Positions 19,060 through 35,409 of a DNA stretch of 64,000 nucleotides are shown here, in pieces. Each line of letters begins with the position of its first letter. The stretch's first letter is position 1. Location: positions 496,001 through 560,000 of the forward strand of contig JAWHQI010000061.1 in assembly GCA_033032865.1 (NCBI GenBank), in the 5' to 3' direction. The notes beneath the pieces were generated by a model. It did no database searches. It worked only from the letters and a program-made list of their open reading frames with translations, and was not told the DNA's origin. The DNA is from Dactylorhiza incarnata (taxonomy: Eukaryota; Streptophyta; Magnoliopsida; Asparagales; Orchidaceae). The position numbers and the translations under genes are program-made.

Positions 19060-19925
19060 TGGAGAAACTCGAAGTCAATCTCGTCCTGGCTTTTACATCC
19101 CTGCGGATGATTCGAACAATAGATGCAGTATGGAGGTAAGCGAGTTCTTCATCCATCCCGAGTATGATTTCGAATCTTCTCTCCCAATTCAAAGCAGATT
19201 TCTTCGCTACATCTGCAAAAAATGTTTCTTCATAGTTACCAGAAGTTTTACGAGGTTTTTGTGCTGGACTTAGGCTCTGTTTGTGGGGACTTGTTTTCAC
19301 CGGTCAAGCGGTTACGACCGCATGAACTGGACTTTAATTAAGGTCCGATTCATGTAGTCGTAACCACTTGACCGGTGAAAACAAGTCCCCCCAAATGGAG
19401 TCTTAGCTGATGAGAGTGACTTCGTTGAAGAACTGATCTATCCATTGCGTTGAAGAGAAGTCTCTTAACAACTATTTCTCTTTCATCAAGCAGAGTGCAA
19501 ACAGAGCTATAACCACCTTGACCGAGTTTGTTCTCACTGAAATTCCTCGTCGCCTGAATCAAATCCTCGTATTTGAAGCTTAGATGCGAGTTTGTGAATC
19601 TAACGAAGACCATATCCTCGTATTTGCAACATCTTATCTTCGAAATCTTAATGCCATCTTCAGAATCTGAAGACCTCCTCCACCTCCAGAAATAGACGTT
19701 GCAATCAGAACCAGCAGAGCCAAAGAAATCTTTGAAAATGCAGAGAGAATTTCAAATTACCTACATTTCATATTTATGGTTCCGCAAGAATGCCCCATTC
19801 TTGTCGCCCTCGAGGGAGGAGAGATAGATGTTGTAGTTGAGGCCGTCGATATTGCCAGAGGGGCGGCGGATGCGGGCGCCGAAGATACCGTGGAGAAAGT
19901 GGGAGGGGGAATGCCACTCACCAAT
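19060..19925 (-). pseudogene. Chimeric pseudogene: GH16 exon interrupted by receptor-kinase fragments
   Basis: In minus-strand order: a GH16-like piece (about 19925-19790) encoding HGIFGARIRRPSGN and IYLSSLEGDK; then receptor-like kinase segments with HLSFKYEDLIQATRNFSENK, LGQGGYSSV and EIVVKRLLFN, then LNWERRFEIILG, LAYLH and VRIIRRDVKA; then DEIDFEFL (19085-19062), the GH16 catalytic motif. The second kinase/GH16 join lies on AAAAGCCAG, a word both genes could have had. The kinase is broken by stops and shifts, its HRD is RRD, and a fold-back MITE splits it. No single intact product is possible. Confidence 0.65.
19273..19402. mobile_element. Fold-back MITE, copy 2
   Basis: Same hairpin family as 3687-3815, here flanked by TTA on both sides (ends GGCTCTG and GGAGTC). 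It is inserted between the N-lobe and C-lobe fragments of the kinase pseudogene. Confidence 0.7.
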
Positions 19926-20261
19926 TGATGTTCAAGTTAATAACGGAGTGCGACAAGCCAAATATCGGGTTGTGGCTAACATTGCGGGTTGCGCTTAACA
20001 TTTTGGGTTGGGTTAACATTGGGGGTGCGACAATTCAAATACGGATTGCGGTTAACAATCGCCTCTCTATATATGCACAAGTCTCCGTGCATCTAATACT
20101 AAATAATAATAATAAAAGATGATTGTTACGGGCAAACTGCCAACAACTATTAGCAGACCACATTTTCTTTATAAAATCACAAAACACTTGGTTTCATTTC
20201 TCCCATAAAGACCTTATGTGCAGTGATAGAGGGGTGATTTTTGTGTCCGAGCCCCGGTTGT
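19926..20261. other. Intergenic, no gene seen
   Basis: GC-poor sequence with repeated GCGGTTAACA-like words near 19980-20060. No coding evidence. Confidence 0.4.
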
Positions 20262-20622
20262 ACAGGTGCAAATGAGACGAGCTCGAGTCGAGCTTGGCAA
20301 AATTTTCAAGCTCGAGCTCAAGCTTAAGCATTTTGAGCTCGAGCTCGATGAGCTCATTTTGCCCGGCTCGAGCTCGAGCTCAAGACCTGCTTATTGAGCT
20401 CGAGCTCGAGTTTCGAGCTCAAGCTACTCACGAGCTTTTTCTGCTCATGAACGTTAATTTCTTTATTTTTTATATCTTCTTTACAAAAATGCAAAAATAA
20501 AAAGCTCGCGAGTCGGCTCTCGAGCTGACTAACAACTTTAAGTGAGCTCAAGCTCGGCTAGAAATCGAGCTCGAGCTCCACAGACTCGAGTCGAGCTTTT
20601 TTCGAGCGGGCTCATCGAGCTT
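20262..20622. repeat. GAGCTCGAG-rich repeat, probably a hAT-type MITE remnant
   Basis: Dominated by overlapping GAGCTC and CTCGAG words on both arms around an AT-rich centre. It begins CAGGTGCAAATGAG, like plant hAT MITEs of this composition. It interrupts a Tourist-like MITE whose remainder follows. A matching right terminus is not seen. Confidence 0.5.
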
Positions 20623-20781
20623 GTTTGACATGACAATGATTATGACTGAATGGTTATGACCACCACCGGAAAAAAACTGGTTTTGAACATAAAAAATGGA
20701 TGATTTTCCTTCGGTGAGGCCGGGCGTTCACAAACGACTCACCGCATTCACAACCGTCACAGTCGCGCCAAACGGAGCCTC
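20623..20781. mobile_element. Partial Tourist-like MITE
   Basis: Carries GACATGACAATGATTATGAC, TTTTGAACATAAAA and the right terminus GCGCCAAACGGAGCC of the family. The left terminus is missing. Confidence 0.6.
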
Positions 20782-21230
20782 ACTAGTTTCTCGAAAGACA
20801 ATAATCAAATTCATATCAATACAAATAGCTCCAATGCAAGTCAATTCTCAAGATTCAAACCTTAATATCAAAACAAATTGAACATTTTTGTAGATGTACA
20901 AAGCACACTAACATTTCCATAAAACAGAGTCAAACACATCACGACCGTCCGATTGTATAAAAGTCAAAACTCAATTGTAATTTTGTATTTTATACTCTCA
21001 TTTTCGTCCTAAAAAAAATTCCAGTCTTTTCTGTAGTAATCTACAAAGCTGACATTTCTGAATATAGTGAGAAAGATAATAAGGTGATATTTTCAGGACA
21101 AGAACAACAATTACTATAGTGAGAAAGATTATACCTGCAAAAGAATACTATGAGCAGCTAAGCTTTAGTGTAAAGTTGGAAACAATAACAATCATATATC
21201 AAATCATCTCAACGATTTGCTCGGTGTCGA
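20782..21230. other. 3' flank of the GLR gene
   Basis: AT-rich, presumably 3' UTR and downstream sequence of the receptor gene. No other gene seen. Confidence 0.5.
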
Positions 21231-26753
<5,523 letters not shown>

Positions 26754-27345
26754 AGTAGTATATCTGCCAAGAGAAGAATACAAATGCTAAACAAAAGTTA
26801 CTTCTCTAATAATAAATGGATCAAATTCTTTATTTTTTGGCTTCGAAAAACTGAAGTGCTAACAGAGATGATAAAAGTAATTTACAGAGGTGATAAAATA
26901 AACATTGAATGAGAGAGATACCAACCAAAAATCCACCTTTTAATCTCCCAAGGCCTGGAAACCCTAAACACAAAATCAAAACTTGTGGTTGGGGGAGATA
27001 GAGAAAGAGAGAGACTCTGCACAGCAAAAAGAGCTCCCAAAACTGATATAATTAATTCATGGCGCCCGCCACAAACAGCAGTAAAGGAAATATAAACAGC
27101 AAGCAACTCCATTAAAAAATAAAAATAGTCAGACATAGAAGAGGCGGAGTGAAGTTGGGGGAAAGGGAACAGAAATACTCACCTGCAGTATAAAGACAAA
27201 AGGATGGAGTTCTTCTTATCGATTTGGAGTTGAAATCAGTGGAGAAGAAGAGTTTGTGTTGAAATAGTAATCCGGAAGGGGTAATGGAGCGGGGAGCGGG
27301 GAGCGGGGAGCGGGGAGCGGGCAAAGCTGAAACGGGCAAACACAT
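26754..27345 (-). promoter_or_regulatory. Probable 5' UTR with intron of the GLR gene
   Basis: A good donor CTGCAG|GTGAGT (minus strand, near 27180) and the acceptor TTGGCAG near 26764 suggest a non-coding first exon around 27185-27345 spliced to the first coding exon. A short tandem repeat of a 7-base GAGCGGG word lies at about 27289-27320. Transcript start is not determinable. Confidence 0.45.
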
Positions 27346-28262
27346 GAAAGATGAAAGATGTAACTTTTGAATGGTCCAAGCAAGGAATCAGGTGCAGGCT
27401 GTCGGTGTAGCACACCTGTCTTCCTCTTTTTGAGCAAATTGCAGCAAAGGCGTCTGTTTTTTTTTTCTTTTAATAATGGGTGGGGATAAATGATTAAATT
27501 ATATTTATCGGATCCACGTACCACACGTGCCACATATCTACGAATTATTTGTTAAATAATTTGTCGATGTGTTGCCCTGTAGTTTGTCTGAGTGGGGGGA
27601 ATCATGGCAAGGAAAAAAAATGTTTATATAAGCCGTTCATGAATGGATATTCATAGTGTGTAGGGAAATTTTAAATAGACTTAAATCATGGGGCCTACTG
27701 TCTTTTTTGAAACTGAAAACTTTTCCTCGCCCTTTCCCCTCCCTCGACGCCGTTGCAATTACTACGGTTTTCTCAGCTCAGGTTTCACATCTGCCTATTT
27801 CATCCATTCCGCCCGCTCCGCGACGACATTTCTAGGACTTTAGCTCCTGACTGCGGTCGAACAACAAGACGCCATTACTAGAGTTTTCTTCTCTTCCCCT
27901 CGTTCCGCTTGCTTGAAGGTAAAATAATGTTAGAGTTCAATTTTTGATCCATTTCAGTGATTAATGTAAGTTTAGTTATAAATTCTGTGATTAATGTTGA
28001 GTTCAAAATTTAAAAATTTTAACATGCTAATTTTTCACGCACAAATGAAAACACCCTTGTAGAGTATTATAAGTGTCAAAATTCACTAATATCAACAAGA
28101 AAAAAGAAGTCTCAATATATTCCTAGCCAAAATTCGGACAACAGCTCGAGGTTTTTCAGAACCAGTAAAAATAGCTGTCCAAAAAATAAAGTAGAATCTA
28201 TAATTAATACTCCACAAATCAATACACCGAGAACTCAAGCCGGCCAACATTCTACTATGACA
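27346..28262. other. Upstream of GLR, no recognised gene
   Basis: A CT-rich stretch ending GCTTGAAG|GTAAAATA (about 27919) looks like a 5'-UTR exon with a donor on the + strand, but nothing coding follows before unrelated repeats. Confidence 0.35.
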
Positions 28263-28478
28263 AACATGGTTCTATTACTCGCGCCTGCATGCCCTGAGTA
28301 TGGGTGCTATTTTGGTGTACGAATTCACGGACAACGACAGCATAGAGCACACTTCGATCCCTTGGCCGGTTCGGTTCAGAATCGCCGCCGAGGTAGCAAC
28401 CGGTCTGCTCTTCCTCCACCAGGCTAAACCGGAGCCGTTAGTCCACCGGAACCTCAAGCCGGCCAACATTCTATGTTA
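28263..28478 (+). pseudogene. U-box-type protein kinase fragment
   Basis: Plus-strand translation, with one shift, gives ACPEYGC, VYEFTDNDSIEH, IPWPVRFRIAAEVATGLLFL and LVHRNLKPANIL. This is the hinge to catalytic loop of plant U-box/receptor-like cytoplasmic kinases. The catalytic Asp of HRD is Asn, and a stop follows. A 21-bp copy of the LKPANIL coding sequence (CTCAAGCCGGCCAACATTCTA) also lies just before the fragment (28234). Confidence 0.6.
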
Positions 28479-29615
28479 GAAAGCGGCGCCAACCTCCATC
28501 GGCGGACCCAGCAAAAGACCCACTCGGGCACGTGCCCGGGTGTTAAAAATCGCGAAAAGTCGACAGCCCCTTCTATTCACGCTTCCTCCTCGCGAAACCT
28601 GACAGCGCTCCCTTCTTTTCACGCTTCCTCCTCCTCTCTAGTCGCAAAAATCGCAACCCTAAGATCGTGCCTCCTCCTCCTCGCAAGTCGCAAGTCGCAA
28701 GTCGCGATTCCAAACGGCGGACGGGGCGAGAGCGGCGGACCGCGGACGGGGCGAGAGCGGCGGACGCCGGACGGGCCATTTCTTGACTGCATCGACTGCA
28801 GATCTGCTATTTCTTCACCGCTGGGAGCCTGGGAACGATTCCTAAATCCTAATCCTCTGGTTCTGGGTTGCTTCAAAAGTTCAAATCCTCTGGTAGTCTG
28901 GTAAGGCTCCGCCAGTCTGCTGTAGAGTGTAGGCTGTAGCCATTTCTTGATTTTCTTCAATCTTCATCATTCCTCATTTCCTCTGCTATTGATTTTCTGC
29001 ATCTGCTATAGTGCTATTTGCCTATTTTTAATTTCTTCATGACTGCATCATGACTGCAATATTGAATGTATGATATGTTATATGTATCTTCATTCTTCAA
29101 TTAGGTTGAACTCCCCAAATAGGCAATTAGGTTGAACTCCCCAATCTGCAATAGGAGCTAATTTCTTCATTATTTTTGGTGAACAGTGAACTCATGAACT
29201 CCCCAAATAGGCAAATAGGAAATGTTGAAATGAAATCTTTGGTAGTTTAGTTTTCGTGGCTTCATTATTTTTGTTAGAATTTCAGATTTTAGGGATTTCT
29301 TCGTGGCTTCATTGATTTTGTTTACTTAATCAATAACTGCAATTAGGTTGAACTGTTGAACAGTTGAAGGGTTCTAAACCAAGGGAGATTTGTTAGAAAA
29401 TAGCTTCTTGGCTATTGTATTCCCCGGTGAATCGGCGATAAAGCAAGGGAGATTTCACAAACATGGTAAATAATGTTGCTTATTTATGAATGTTACTTCT
29501 CTTATTTAGAAAAAAATAGTATTTTGAGTTTTAATTTATATGAATGAATTTAATTTATTTTTAAGACAAGTTTTTTCCGAAAGTAGGCACACAAGAGTCA
29601 GAAGCCACAGTTAGT
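28479..29615. other. 5' region of the TTF/hAT-like element, non-coding here
   Basis: It starts near a segment CGGCGGACCCAGC...CACTCGGGCACGTGCCCG that could be the element's terminal region. GA/CT-rich and then AT-rich sequence follows. No intact coding region. From 29183 on, it is duplicated at 42110. Confidence 0.4.
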
Positions 29616-29951
29616 AAGAGACTTTGAGTTGAGTTTAAGCTTGAGGATTTACCATCAGATCCTGGTTTGAGACAGCCTATAATATCATATGATGTTAATC
29701 TTCATGACTCTATAAGAAGATATTATCTGCAGAATGGACCTTGTCAACCAATATTAGAAAGTTTTCCTCAGACTGAATTTGGAAAGAAATATCGTCGTTT
29801 CAACAAAAATTGGTTTAATGATTTTAAAGATTGGTTAGAATACAGCGCTGAAAAGGATGCCGCCTTTTGTCTTTTTTGTTATATCTTCCCTCAAAGAGGT
29901 TGTGATTCAACTTTTGTTACTCGTGGATTTCGGTTTTGGAAAGATAAGACT
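29616..29951 (+). pseudogene. TTF-zinc-finger hAT transposase N-terminal fragment (unit S1)
   Basis: Encodes DLPSDPGLRQPIISYDVN, GPCQPILESFPQTEFGKKYR, WFNDFKDWLEYSAEKDAAFC and FVTRGFRFWKDK. This is the TTF-type zinc-finger and linker of plant hAT-like transposases. An in-frame TGA precedes it, and it is cut after WKDK by a gypsy LTR piece. The same break occurs in the copy at 42542-42877, so the insertion predates the duplication. Confidence 0.75.
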
Positions 29952-30212
29952 TGTTGCGGGTCGCTCAACGTTCTTTCAGACCGGGTGAATCGAACCGTCT
30001 TAGCCCGAGAGTGAACCAAGCGCGCAAGCAGTCACAGAGAGAACGAACAGGTGGCAAGAAGACGTTTTTACCATGGAAAACCCGGAAAGGGTGAAAAACC
30101 ACGTGGTCTGATTAGCGCCGACCAAATTTCACTATGTGGTGGAGCGTTACAAGTAATGGCGCGAGAATCGGGAGCGACAGGCCGCTCCCGTTACAATTGT
30201 AGTTGAATGAAT
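29952..30212. repeat. Fragment of a G-related gypsy LTR (unit S1)
   Basis: Begins TGTTGCGGGTCGC like the G LTR terminus TGTTGCGGAATGC. It shares GCGCGCAA.CAGTCA, GGAAAGGGT and GCGACAGGCCGCT in the same order. It ends where the copia LTR begins. Only about 260 bp are present. Confidence 0.65.
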
Positions 30213-31380
30213 TGTTGGACATGTGTGTCACATCCCTTTGTTTGAGAATAACAAATCACATATTGTATTTGATATTGCTTGTAGTGTGTTTATAGTGTGC
30301 AGGAACTATAGGTGCAATACTCCACAGGTAGAAAGCAGCTTGGAACAAACTTTTGAAAGGAGCAGCACTACCGCCGACGCTATCACTAACGCCAGCGCTA
30401 CCGCTACCGCTATGCGTTATCTCGAGTTCGTGCGCAGCGACGGTTACGCAACCGCTACCGCTACCGCCAGCGCTATCGCTATCGCCAGGCGCTATCTCCA
30501 GTTCGTGCACAACGCCACGCCGCCGAAGGTTGCGCAACCGCTCCACACGAACGCTACCGCCGGCGCTAGCCACTACCGCAGACGCTAGCTCCAAGTTCTA
30601 TAAATTGGAGCTTTGCTTCTCATTTTGGCTAGAGATCCCAGAGAGGTTGCTTGTGCCACAACTCCAGTGCTGTTATGCTGTCGAAGATGGATCTCCCACA
30701 AAAAGCTTAAGGAGAATTCTGGAGGAGGACTACGTCACGCTACATCCGAAGGACGATCGCTTCGACCTCGCTCATACAACAGCGATCCTTCATCCTCATC
30801 TTCAGAAATCTCATATAGGGAGTTTTACTTTTGTTATATTTATTTTCATTCCATACTTTCTTTGTAACCGTTTAGTTAATTCGCCTTGTGTTGGCGACTA
30901 GGTCTGGGTAGGACTTAGGGGGAAATTCGCCTTGTGTTGGCGACTAGTTCTAGGTGATTAGATCTAGGGGGCTCGAGGCCATATCCGGGGAAGGATTGGC
31001 TAGAGCGGCTTGAGGCCATATCCGGGCAAGGATAGGCTAAAGCCAACCGGTTTGTGGGGATACAAGTCGGTATAGAAAAGGAAAAATTATTTACATATGT
31101 ACGCCTCCGATTTCTAGCGATATAGAGATCAAATTTTATGTAAACACTTTTTTCATTTAATATAATCATATCTCTTTTGTGTTTACTTTGATTTCTATCA
31201 TTTGGCGTAATCTCTATTATTTTGTGTTCTAAGTTTTCAATTTCTAATCTAAATTGTTTATTTCTAATTTGTCATCATTATATCCTATTAATCAAAATAA
31301 CTTAGTAATTTTCTTAAAATTTATAAAAAGAATTTTATTCCCTTATTCACCCCCCTCTAAGGGCGCCGTAAGATCCAACA
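30213..31380 (+). repeat. 5' LTR of a Sirevirus-like copia (unit S1)
   Basis: 1168 bp with matching ends TGTTGG/CCAACA. U3 has a CGCTAC/CGCTAT-type microsatellite (30370-30570). A TATA box TATAAATT lies at about 30599. It is followed by TGGTATCAGAGGGAGG (31383), an initiator tRNA-Met primer site. No second LTR is present in S1. Confidence 0.7.
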
Positions 31381-31428
31381 AGTGGTATCAGAGGGAGGTT
31401 ATTCCAAACGGTTTAAAAACCAGGAATA

Positions 31429-32213
31429 ATGGCGTCTCATGATCTCGCTTCTACTAATAGGGGAAATTTTCTTATAAATGAAAAATCTTTAGCACCACCT
31501 TTATTTGAAGGGAAAAATTATAATGGGTGGAAATTTCTAATGGAAAAATTTCTTAAATCTTTGAATATGGAAGTATGGAATATTACAATTAAAATGCCCC
31601 CAAGTATTTTAAATAAAAATGAAATGTTTTTAAATGCCAAATCTATGAATAGTCTATATTGTGCATTAGATCAAAATATTTTCAAACTTATTTATACACT
31701 TCCTACTGCTTATGAAGTTTGGAAATTTCTTGAGAATACTTATAGTCTTCCTTCTACAGATGATGAACAAGAGGAATTCCTTATGGATCCAAGAGAAGAA
31801 ATCGACAAGGACTCATTCTTGGAGGATGATAAATCTAAGAGAGAAATCGACGAGGAATTTCTTATGGATCCAAGAGAAGAAATCGATGAGGACTTATGCT
31901 TGGAGGAAGAAGAATACAACATCACAATATTGGACTCATTTGTTGGCAACACATCAAGCAAAAGAGAAGACGGAAATAATTGCAAGGTAAGAAAATCAAA
32001 AACTTCTCTTTTTGTAACGAATTCTATTTCTACATCTCGTATGCTTAAAATTGCTAAACATAAAATTTTAAAATTGAAAATTGCTAATTCCAAATTACGT
32101 TTAGAAAATAAATCTTTAAAAGCAAACGATAACGTAGAATCAAATATTGATGTGTTAAATTCTCTTTCATGCTCTTTAGTTGAAATTCCTATTCCTTGTC
32201 TTAATTGCAATTA
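31429..32213 (+). pseudogene. Copia gag, truncated at its 3' side (unit S1)
   Basis: Starts MASHDLASTNRGN. FEGKNYNGWKFLMEKFLKSL and the following helices are the DUF4219/UBN2-type copia gag core. An acidic repeat (EFLMDPREEIDEDLCLEEE-like, twice) follows. Colinear with 50337 onward in S2 until 32213, where the sequence jumps to a 20-bp repeated word and then into element G. A chimeric stop ends the frame. Confidence 0.8.
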
Positions 32214-32230
32214 AATTCTCTTTCATGCTC
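32211..32230. other. 20-bp templated filler at the S1/G breakpoint
   Basis: TTAAATTCTCTTTCATGCTC is an exact repeat of 32155-32174 within the preceding gag. Its last six bases ATGCTC also occur in element G at the point where G sequence resumes (39106 in the other G copy). Confidence 0.75.
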
Positions 32231-32281
32231 GCGTGGTGTGTTTAGCGGGGTGAAGTTCCGAGGGCCTTGACTTGCTAGCTC

Positions 32282-33553
32282 TCAGGAGCGGTCTGCTTGG
32301 TTCTGAGTGGGCAGTTCGGCTTCCTCAGGCTGCCGTTGCTGTCCCTTTCTCTTGCGGACTGAGTCGAGGGGCGGCGGGTCTGTTAGTGTCTGAAGTTTTT
32401 CTTTTCCAGCTATCGCAGGAGCTGTTTGGCCTTCTCGTGAACCCTGTATCTCGGCCCTGGATTTTGGCGACGGGTTGCTGCTGATCCAGGGGAGCCAAGG
32501 GGCGGTCGTGCTGAGACTATGCATTGCGCTCTTGATGGTATTTCCTTTGCTAACCATGCGTCCTGACATGGAAACGTCGTGGTCCATGGCGTCCAGTAGG
32601 AGGCTCCCGAATATTGCGTCGTAAGGGGAATCTGCTTCGGCGACGATGAATTGTACGTCGTACTGGATCGGTTCAGCGTGCGCTCCTACTTGGACGGGGA
32701 GGGTGATGACGCCTATAGTGGGTACCGTGGTTCCATCTGGGAGCTCTGCCTTGCTAGCCCTAAGCTTGAGGTTCCCGCTTAGGAGCTTGAGCCGAACTAT
32801 TGCTGCCGAGAACAGGACGTTGAAGGAGATACGGTGGGTTATCAGCGCCTTCCTCAGCTCACAGGGCGGACTCCCTATGTTTGCATCCAAGATGAAATCC
32901 ATCCATGCGCAGGGGCGTTCTTGGTGAAAATTTGGGCCGACTTTCTCTGATTGCACACTCCGTTCCCCCTCTCCTAGGTGGGGTTGTTTGCTCGCACCGG
33001 GCCTATCTCCTTCCTGGATCTTTGCTGAGTAGGACTCGTGTTGCTTGATGAACAGTCGGGACAACTCGGAGAAACTATGGATCGCTCCGTTAGGCAGGGA
33101 TTGATACCAGTGGAGAGCGTCTCCATGCAGCGTTTTGGTGAAAATTTTGCAGCTAGCTGGGTCGGGAAGTCCGAGTTCCCGTGTTATTATCAGAAAACGA
33201 TTAACGTGCTCATATGGATCTTCTGCTCCGTGGAATTCCTTGTTGTACGGGAGCTTTAGCCATGACGGAACTGGATACTCCAAAATTGACTTGGAGAGGG
33301 GTGATCGCCTTTGTTGGCATTGGTCATTGCTCGAATCATGCCCCCCTGCCGGAGGGGCCGGTTTGCCTGCCGACTCCGGCCAAGGGGGCCGGATGGGTGC
33401 GGCAGTGAGCGCTCTCTTCGCCTGGCTTTCTGGAATCGAGGAGCTGTATGCGTCGGACAGTTCAGGGGAGGTGTCCACTCTTGCTGGCTTCGAGAATTCC
33501 GGCGAAGGGGGGATTGCGCTCGTGAATCCTTTGCTTCGGATTTGGGAATCCAT
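32282..33553 (-). CDS. Rearranged gag of element G, second (truncated) internal region
   Basis: ATG at 33553 directly follows the primer site. Gag core: SPLSKSILEYPVPSWLKL, NKEFHGAEDPYEHVNRF, DALHWYQSLPNGAIHSFSEL. Then, without the usual C-terminal gag helices, comes a retropepsin-like segment: ISFNVLFSAAIVRLKL, GVITLPVQVGAH and SPYDAIFGSLLLDAM. Where relatives have D-T/S/N-G, this protein reads T-H-R (ALITHRISFNVLF), so no catalytic aspartate. A TGA, replacing CGA of the other copy, ends the frame at 32282, before the zinc knuckle. Confidence 0.75.
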   Translation of the reverse strand: MDSQIRSKGFTSAIPPSPEFSKPARVDTSPELSDAYSSSIPESQAKRALTAAPIRPPWPESAGKPAPPAGGHDSSNDQCQQRRSPLSKSILEYPVPSWLKLPYNKEFHGAEDPYEHVNRFLIITRELGLPDPASCKIFTKTLHGDALHWYQSLPNGAIHSFSELSRLFIKQHESYSAKIQEGDRPGASKQPHLGEGERSVQSEKVGPNFHQERPCAWMDFILDANIGSPPCELRKALITHRISFNVLFSAAIVRLKLLSGNLKLRASKAELPDGTTVPTIGVITLPVQVGAHAEPIQYDVQFIVAEADSPYDAIFGSLLLDAMDHDVSMSGRMVSKGNTIKSAMHSLSTTAPWLPWISSNPSPKSRAEIQGSREGQTAPAIAGKEKLQTLTDPPPLDSVRKRKGQQRQPEEAELPTQNQADRS

Positions 33554-33570
33554 TCCCACAGACGGTGCCA
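33553..33570 (-). promoter_or_regulatory. Primer binding site, internal copy
   Basis: Element sense TGGCACCGTCTGTGGGAA. One substitution from the other copy's TGGCGCCGTCTGTGGGAA, a primer-site sequence common in Tat-type plant gypsy elements. A 3-bp spacer separates it from the LTR. Confidence 0.75.
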
Positions 33571-34659
33571 AACTATTGCGGAACGCTTAGGGCTCTTGGT
33601 AGACCGGTTCACTTGAACCGCCTCAGCTCGTGAGCGAGCTAAGCGCGCAAACAGTCAATTAGAGGTTCGTTGAGTACGCAGAGACTTTTTAACGTGGAAA
33701 ACGCGGAAAGGGTAAAAAACCACGCGGCCGGAGCTGTGCCGACCAAACTTCACTATCTTCTGGAGGAGTTACAACTTGGAAGCTAGAACTCGAGCGCGAC
33801 AGGCCGCTGCTCGTTACAATACTTGGAGAAAGAGAGCTTCGAGGGTGACATGCCACCTCTCGAAAAAACCAAGTCCTTTTCCCTTCAAAGACTGCTAGTC
33901 GCCTTTCGGAAGCGAGAAGGCTAGTCGCCTTTCCCTTCTGAGAAATGCTGGTCGCCTTTCTGGAAGCGAGAAGGCTAGTCGCCTTTCCCTTCTGAGAAAT
34001 GCTGGTCGCCTTTCTGGAATTGAGAAGGCTAGTCGCCTTTCTCTTCTGTGAACTGCTCGTCGCCTTTCTGGAAGATGAAGATCTTCAAGTCCCGAAGGAG
34101 ATCTTCAAGTGCCGAAGGAGAATTCCGCAAAAGTCTGCAAGGAGCTTTCCCGAGTCCAGAAGTCCAGGTCCTTTCAAATGAAGCCATGGGGCTCCTTTTA
34201 TAGTTTTTGCCGGGGGCGGCCCGGTAATTTTGCCGTTGGCAGTTTCCATAAATGCTCGGTGGACGAATCATATTCTCCGGTTCGGGGCCCTCGGATCACC
34301 ATTCTTCGTAAATGACCACCTTGCCCTTCGGGCAGCTTGGACAGTTTGGGCAGTTCTGTTGGAGGTGAAAAAGGCGACTAACTGTTCCTGAAAAGTGAGA
34401 AGCCTGAAACCCAAAATGTGAGAAGCCGGAAAGACAAAAAGTGAGAAGCCGGAAAGACAAAAAGTGAGAAGCCGGAAAGACAAAAAGTGAGAAGGCTTCC
34501 CGACTGCGTTCAGAAACGTTCTGAGCGCGGGTTAGCGCTGAAGCTCCCTGAATGCGCGACGGGCCCCGGGAGACGCCTCGGACGGACGGTGAGTCGAGGA
34601 GCCGTTCCCTAGCGAGCGGTTGAAGTCCTCCGGAGAGGAGCGGGCGCTGGACCACACCC

Positions 34660-35160
34660 CTAGAAGGAGTGGGCACGGCCGCGCACCCCCGAGCGGGGAG
34701 GGTGCGGACTGGCCGCACCCCAAGGGGGGGGTGCGGCATGGCCGCACCCCACGGGGGGGGTGCGGCCCGGCCGCACCCCTTGGAGGGTGCGGCTTGGCCG
34801 CACCCCACAAGGGGTGCGGCTGGGCCGCACCCCTTGGGGGGTGCCACCCCTTGGGGGGTGCGGACGGTGAGTCGAGGAGCCGCTCCCTAGCGAGCGGTTG
34901 AAGTCCTCCGGAGAGGAGCGGGCGCCGGACCACACCCCTAGAAGGAGTGGGCACGGCCGCGCACCCCCGAGCGGGGAGGGTGCGGACTGGCCGCACCCCA
35001 AGGGGGGGTGCGGCTTGGCCGCACCCCGCGTGGGGTGCGGTTTGGCCGCACCCCATGCGCGTGGGGTGCGGTTTGGCCGCACCCCATGCGCGTGGGGTGC
35101 GGTTTGGCCGCACCCCATGCGCGTGGGGTGCGGTCCGGCCGCACCCCAAGGGGGTACGGC
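34660..35160. repeat. Palindromic GC-rich repeats in the G LTR
   Basis: Alternating GGTGCGG...CCGCACCCC words, many spaced 24-33 bp, with loops such as CTTGG, TTTGG or CTGGG. Four units TTTGGCCGCACCCCATGCGC lie head to tail at 35040-35130. Each can form a hairpin. Long reading frames here on both strands are repeat translation. Confidence 0.85.
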
Positions 35161-35401
35161 CAAGCTTGCGTCCTGAGGCCGCGCCCCTCTTGAGACGTGG
35201 CGCGGCGGCGAGGATTTTCCTCGCGACGCGAGGGGGAGTCTTGGCGGTGTTCGTGGCGGATTTGCGCAATTTACTCTTCCTGCCGAATTAGGAGGGGAGA
35301 GTTTTTGGAAACAATCCGTCTTTGGAGATAATCCGTCTTTGGAAATGCCCGTTCTTGGAAACATTCTGCTGCCTTTTATGAACGTTTCCGCCAGACCCTT
35401 T

Positions 35402-35409
35402 TATAAATA
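35402..35409 (+). promoter_or_regulatory. TATA box at the edge of the G LTR, facing the antisense gene
   Basis: TATAAATA lies 34 bp inside the LTR, on the strand opposite to gag, and 127 bp before the ATG of the antisense gene. The same word is present in the outer LTR (near 42075). Confidence 0.5.

Noticed and set aside
28479..28960. Arg/Ser-rich reading frames on both strands
   Set aside because: Low-complexity TCGCAAG and GGCGGAC repeats in the 5' region of a hAT-like element. No coding evidence.
34296..35364. Many long reading frames on both strands
   Set aside because: Produced by the palindromic GC-rich LTR repeats. No start context, domain or composition of a real protein.
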